From contig JABDJE010000207.1 in assembly GCA_013002625.1 (NCBI GenBank), positions 1 to 9,248 of the forward strand: a DNA stretch of 9,248 nt, in the 5' to 3' direction. Shown one piece after another: positions 6,453 through 9,248 of the stretch. Positions within the stretch are counted from its first letter, which is position 1. Every line of letters starts with the position of its first letter. This DNA comes from Saprospiraceae bacterium. GTDB taxonomy: Bacteria; Bacteroidota; Bacteroidia; Chitinophagales; Saprospiraceae. The notes below the pieces were generated by a model that saw nothing but the letters and a program-made list of their open reading frames with translations, ran no database searches and was not told the origin of the DNA. The position numbers and the translations under genes are program-made.

Positions 6453-6818
6453 ATGAAGCCATCGTTGAAAGCAACGACTGCTTTGTTCACCTGGACACTT
6501 ATTGTCACGGTGTTGTCTTTGATGCCAGATACCGGTAATCATAAAGAATGGATTCCTTATCAGGATAAATGGGCGCACGTGTTGATGTATTTTGTATTGT
6601 CAATTTGCATTTGCAGGCTCAAAGCCAAATTTTCACTAAAATGGGTCATAACAGCTTTTTTTATCGCATGTTTTTATGGCTTTTGTTTAGAATGTATTCA
6701 AGGCGCCTTTATAAGCGGAAGACATTTTGATTATTTTGATATTATTGCTAATATTATTGGCTCTTTGACAGGGAGTTGTTTATTTTACTTATCACGAAAA
6801 AAAGATCATAATGGGTGA
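6453..6818 (+). CDS. VanZ family membrane protein
   Basis: This is a small inner-membrane protein of 121 aa with about four hydrophobic segments (roughly 8-25, 41-55, 64-81 and 97-114). VanZ-family signatures are visible: DKWAHVLMY at 38-46 (Asp38, His42), YGFCLECIQ at 75-83 (Glu80, Gln83), and GRHFDYFDIIANIIG at 89-103 (Arg90, Asp93, Asp96, Asn100). The founding member, enterococcal VanZ, gives low-level teicoplanin resistance. The role of the chromosomal Bacteroidota homologues is not established, so no resistance function should be assumed. An in-frame TAA at 6447-6449 supports the ATG. The last 8 bases overlap the start of tonB, so the two are likely coupled. Confidence 0.85.
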   Translation: MKPSLKATTALFTWTLIVTVLSLMPDTGNHKEWIPYQDKWAHVLMYFVLSICICRLKAKFSLKWVITAFFIACFYGFCLECIQGAFISGRHFDYFDIIANIIGSLTGSCLFYLSRKKDHNG

Positions 6819-7725
6819 TATAGCTTTTACAGGTACAACATCATTGATTTTAATACTGCTTCTCGCAGTACTAGTCATTGGAATTATCCTGTTTTTCAAG
6901 AATTACTTCAAGCAGAAGTCAAACGCGAACCTTACAGAAACCTACAAGGATCATAAGTGGGACTCTCCTTTGGCTGCACGCAACAAGTACCCTGATGTCA
7001 ATGCTTTTAGGTTTACCAGACCTATTTTCTTATTTGGACTTGCAGCTGCATTAGCAGCAACGCTCTTTGCGTTTAGCTGGACTACATATGATGAAGTAGT
7101 GGATATACCTGATGGTGCATTAGAATGGGATGAAGAAATTGAAATCGAGCCACCTCGTACGGCTGAACCACCACCGCCGCCACCACCGCCACCACCGCCG
7201 GTGATCGAAGAGGTTCCTGAAGAAGAAATCGAAGAAGAAGATGAGCCTGAATTTATAGATCAGGATATCACTGAAGAAACAGTAATAGAAGAGCCGGTTG
7301 TGGAAGAAGCGCCACCACCGCCACCACCACCGCCACCGCCACCACCAGCAGAACCAGAAATATTCAAGGTGGTTGAGCAGATGCCTCGTTTTCCTGGGTG
7401 TGAAGATGTGAGTGGTTCAAACAAAGAGAAAGAAGATTGTGCAAAACAAAAGATGCTTCAATACATTTATAAAAACCTGAAGTATCCTGCAATTGCAAGA
7501 GAAAATGGTGTTGAAGGAACAGCGGTTTTACAATTTGTAGTTTCTGAAACTGGAAAGGTTGTGGATGTAAAAGTAGTACGTGACATTGGAGCAGGTTGTG
7601 GAGATGCCGCAGCTAAAGTTGTAAATGCAATGAATAATCTTCCACAAAGATGGACACCTGGTAAGCAAAGAGGGCGTCCGGTGAAGGTGCTTTACACATT
7701 ACCAGTGAAATTCAAATTAGAGTAG
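6811..7725 (+). CDS. tonB: Energy transducer TonB
   Basis: TonB transmits inner-membrane ExbB/ExbD energy to outer-membrane TonB-dependent receptors. The 304-aa product has a hydrophobic segment at about 10-29, a Lys/Arg-rich loop at 30-70, a second hydrophobic segment at about 71-90, and a periplasmic spacer. The spacer has two proline runs (120-130 and 168-179) separated by a Glu-rich stretch. A TonB C-terminal domain follows at about 205-304 (YPAIARENGVEGTAVLQFVV, VVRDIGAGCGDAA, VKVLYTLPVKFKL). The first 45 or so residues with their own membrane segment are extra compared with usual single-helix TonB. No other Met occurs before residue 191, so a shorter form would need a non-ATG start. It overlaps the vanZ-like gene by 8 bp, and a strong terminator follows. 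No exbB or exbD is nearby. Confidence 0.92.
   Translation: MGDIAFTGTTSLILILLLAVLVIGIILFFKNYFKQKSNANLTETYKDHKWDSPLAARNKYPDVNAFRFTRPIFLFGLAAALAATLFAFSWTTYDEVVDIPDGALEWDEEIEIEPPRTAEPPPPPPPPPPPVIEEVPEEEIEEEDEPEFIDQDITEETVIEEPVVEEAPPPPPPPPPPPPAEPEIFKVVEQMPRFPGCEDVSGSNKEKEDCAKQKMLQYIYKNLKYPAIARENGVEGTAVLQFVVSETGKVVDVKVVRDIGAGCGDAAAKVVNAMNNLPQRWTPGKQRGRPVKVLYTLPVKFKLE
7168..7200 (+). repeat. CCA/CCG codon repeat (11 consecutive prolines) in tonB
   Basis: Eleven consecutive proline codons, mixing CCA and CCG, encode residues 120-130 of TonB. The run forms the first rigid part of the periplasmic spacer. Such runs are known to stall ribosomes unless elongation factor P acts, and their repeat nature makes copy-number slippage possible. 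Confidence 0.85.
7312..7347 (+). repeat. CCA/CCG codon repeat (12 consecutive prolines) in tonB
   Basis: Twelve consecutive CCA/CCG proline codons encode residues 168-179 of TonB. The run is 111 bp after the first tract, which is nearly the same sequence. Recombination between the two tracts would delete the Glu-rich middle of the spacer in frame and shorten the periplasmic reach. Confidence 0.85.
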
Positions 7726-7746
7726 ACACTATTCTTCTTAAGATAT

Positions 7747-7780
7747 AAGGTCAATACATTTTTTGTATTGGCCTTTTTTT
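7747..7780 (+). terminator. Intrinsic terminator after tonB
   Basis: A 12-bp stem, AAGGTCAATACA (7747-7758) with TGTATTGGCCTT (7764-7775), closes a loop of five T. All pairs are Watson-Crick except one G-T wobble. A run of seven T (7774-7780) follows directly. It lies 21 bp after the tonB stop and most likely ends the transcription unit that begins around 4271. Confidence 0.9.
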
Positions 7781-7795
7781 ATCTTGTTACTTTTG
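7768..7795 (+). promoter_or_regulatory. Candidate Bacteroidota promoter for the TPR gene
   Basis: TACTTTTG at 7788-7795 matches the -7 consensus TAnnTTTG exactly. TTG at 7768-7770 lies 17 bp upstream, within the usual range for the -33 element, and a second TTG at 7763-7765 gives a 22-bp spacer. Transcription would begin near 7801, about 40 nt before the TPR gene ATG. The -33 element lies inside the 3' arm of the tonB terminator. Confidence 0.45.
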
Positions 7796-7839
7796 AAATC
7801 TATTTTGAGCTTGATGCGTTCTATTACTAATTTAAGATC

Positions 7840-9248
7840 ATGAGAAAGCTATTCATCATACTATTGGTTTGTATTGCTTGGCAGGTATCCGGACAGGATT
7901 CCCGACTGGCCGATCAGTATTATAATTCAGGAGAATACGAACAAGCCGCATCGGTATATCTTACTTTATTTGAAAGGAACTACAAGTCTTTTTATTATTT
8001 CAATAGGTATGTTGATTGCCTACTGGCGCTGGATGATTTCGAAGGGGCAACCAAGGCCATCCAAAAAGAAATTGATAGGGACCCTACTCAAATGCAACTG
8101 TATGTTTCTTATGGTAATATCCTTGAACGACAATACAAGCCTCATGAAGCTGATCTTCAATATGCCAAAGCGATTGAAAATATTCCACCGAATGTCTCGG
8201 TAATCAACAACCTGGGAAATGCTTTTACAAGGCTTACGAAATATGAAATGGCAATTGAAGCTTTTGAAAGAGGCGGTAAATTATTAGGCGACGATTATCT
8301 GTTTGCATATAATCTTGCAGGCTTGTATAAAAGGATTGGAGATACGCCTAATATGATTAAATACTATATCAAGGCCACAGCAAAAAACCCAGGGCAAGTC
8401 GATAGATATATTACTATTCTGCAAAGAAACCTAACCGAAGAAGGAGACCTGGACGAGCTAAGGTCCCAACTGTATCCAATGATTCAGGAAGAACCCAATA
8501 ACCCGGTATATCCCGAACTGTTAGAATGGGTTTTTATTGAAAAGAAAGATTATTATAGAGCTTTAAGGCAGGCGCGTTCTCTAGACAGAAAATATAACGA
8601 GGGTGGTGCCCGTGTTATGAAGATTGGAAATATTGCCTACTACGATGGCGATTATGAAACAGCCATAAAGGCATTTGAATATGTGACGCAAGATAAAGGC
8701 TTGAATAACTCACTATATGTTGAAGCTAAGCGTGCCATTCTAAAATCCAAGCGCAACAAAGTGACAATGGATTATGATTATGATCTTGCTGATTTGGATA
8801 CATTGGTGATTGAGTATGAGAACTTCATAAATGAGTTTGGTATCAATCCGCAGACAGAGCACTTGGTTAAGGAATACGCAGATTTTCTTGCAGTATATAA
8901 AAATGACCTGGATAAAGCCATTGAAGTTTTGGATCAGCTTGTATCCATTTCCAGTATAAACAGATACGTGAAGGCGAATAGTAAGATTGCCCTCGCAGAT
9001 TATTATCTTATGAAAAGCGAAATCTGGGAAGCGACACTTTTGTATTCACAAGTGGAGAAAGATTTTAAAGAAGAATATCTCGGAGAAGTTGCAAGATTTA
9101 AAAATGCAAAACTCTCTTACTATGCTGGTAATTTCGAATGGGCCCAAGCTCAATTTGATATCCTAAAAGCAGCTACATCAAGATTGATTGCCAATGATGC
9201 TATCGACCTATCAGTTTTTATAATGGATAATATGGGGTTGGATACAAC
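7840..9248 (+). CDS. Exported tetratricopeptide-repeat protein (3' end outside window)
   Basis: The frame stays open from the ATG at 7840 to the window end, giving 469 complete codons and no stop. An in-frame TAA at 7828-7830 supports the start. The first 18 residues form a Sec signal peptide (MRKLFIILLVCIAWQVSG) with probable cleavage before Gln19, so the mature protein is periplasmic or envelope-associated. TPR-like helical pairs are visible at about 22-48, 52-83, 86-119, 120-150, 154-184, 259-289 and 380-440, for example LGNAFTRLTKYEMAIEAFERG and IGNIAYYDGDYETAIKAFEYV. The stretch LGEVARFKNAKLSYYAGNFEWAQAQ (414-438) looks strongly conserved among Bacteroidota exported TPR proteins. TPR arrays bind other proteins; the partner here is unknown. 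It follows tonB but has its own likely promoter and a terminator in between. Confidence 0.88.
   Translation, partial: MRKLFIILLVCIAWQVSGQDSRLADQYYNSGEYEQAASVYLTLFERNYKSFYYFNRYVDCLLALDDFEGATKAIQKEIDRDPTQMQLYVSYGNILERQYKPHEADLQYAKAIENIPPNVSVINNLGNAFTRLTKYEMAIEAFERGGKLLGDDYLFAYNLAGLYKRIGDTPNMIKYYIKATAKNPGQVDRYITILQRNLTEEGDLDELRSQLYPMIQEEPNNPVYPELLEWVFIEKKDYYRALRQARSLDRKYNEGGARVMKIGNIAYYDGDYETAIKAFEYVTQDKGLNNSLYVEAKRAILKSKRNKVTMDYDYDLADLDTLVIEYENFINEFGINPQTEHLVKEYADFLAVYKNDLDKAIEVLDQLVSISSINRYVKANSKIALADYYLMKSEIWEATLLYSQVEKDFKEEYLGEVARFKNAKLSYYAGNFEWAQAQFDILKAATSRLIANDAIDLSVFIMDNMGLDT

Noticed and set aside
6159..6578. 139-codon minus-strand open frame across gcvH and the vanZ-like start
   Set aside because: It overlaps two confidently identified genes, and its translation is basic, Cys/Trp-rich and unlike any family.
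6453..6818. Glycopeptide resistance role for the VanZ-like protein
   Set aside because: No van genes are nearby, and the family is broad in chromosomes of Gram-negative bacteria; the name reflects homology only.
7874..8203. 109-codon plus-strand open frame inside the TPR gene
   Set aside because: The TPR frame starting at 7840 is open to the window end and carries a signal peptide and repeats; this is an alternative frame of it.

Overview
The window reads as ordinary chromosomal DNA from a member of the Bacteroidota, perhaps a Saprospiraceae-like or Cytophagia-like lineage. Several signs point there. None of the genes has a clear Shine-Dalgarno sequence before its ATG. Two intergenic regions hold matches to the Bacteroidota -7 promoter element TAnnTTTG. 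The TonB, exported TPR, DUF3109 and second DnaE-like proteins all have Bacteroidota-style sequences. The order gcvH - vanZ - tonB is, to my recollection, also seen in other Bacteroidota. The genus cannot be fixed from the sequence alone.

Layout. Positions 1-89 are non-coding, with the end of a C-rich heptamer repeat and a pair of 14-bp direct repeats. Positions 90-3077 encode a short (995 aa) DNA polymerase III alpha-like protein of the second, probably mutagenesis-associated type. Positions 3078-3304 are non-coding and hold an unusual heptamer-phased interrupted palindrome, then a likely promoter for tatA (3305-3523). A minus-strand DUF3109 cysteine-rich protein (4101-3520) converges on tatA, and the two stop codons overlap in one CTAG. 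From 4271 to 7725 five plus-strand genes are tightly packed: a small exported protein, a eukaryotic-type citrate synthase, glycine cleavage H protein, a VanZ-family membrane protein and a TonB energy transducer. They end at a strong intrinsic terminator (7747-7780). A promoter-like sequence overlapping that terminator precedes an exported TPR protein (7840 onward), which runs off the window.

How the genes fit together. The 4271-7725 block looks like one transcription unit, with a 26-bp gap, a 1-bp stop/start overlap, a 48-bp gap and an 8-bp overlap. It joins central carbon metabolism (citrate synthase, lipoylated H protein) to envelope functions (VanZ-like protein, TonB), and the exported TPR protein follows. 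I see no mobile element, CRISPR array, tRNA or rRNA, and no evident undescribed defence or biosynthetic system. The least ordinary features are the heptameric repeats on both sides of the polymerase gene, the degenerate PHP site of that polymerase, the eukaryotic-like citrate synthase, and a TonB with an extra N-terminal membrane segment.
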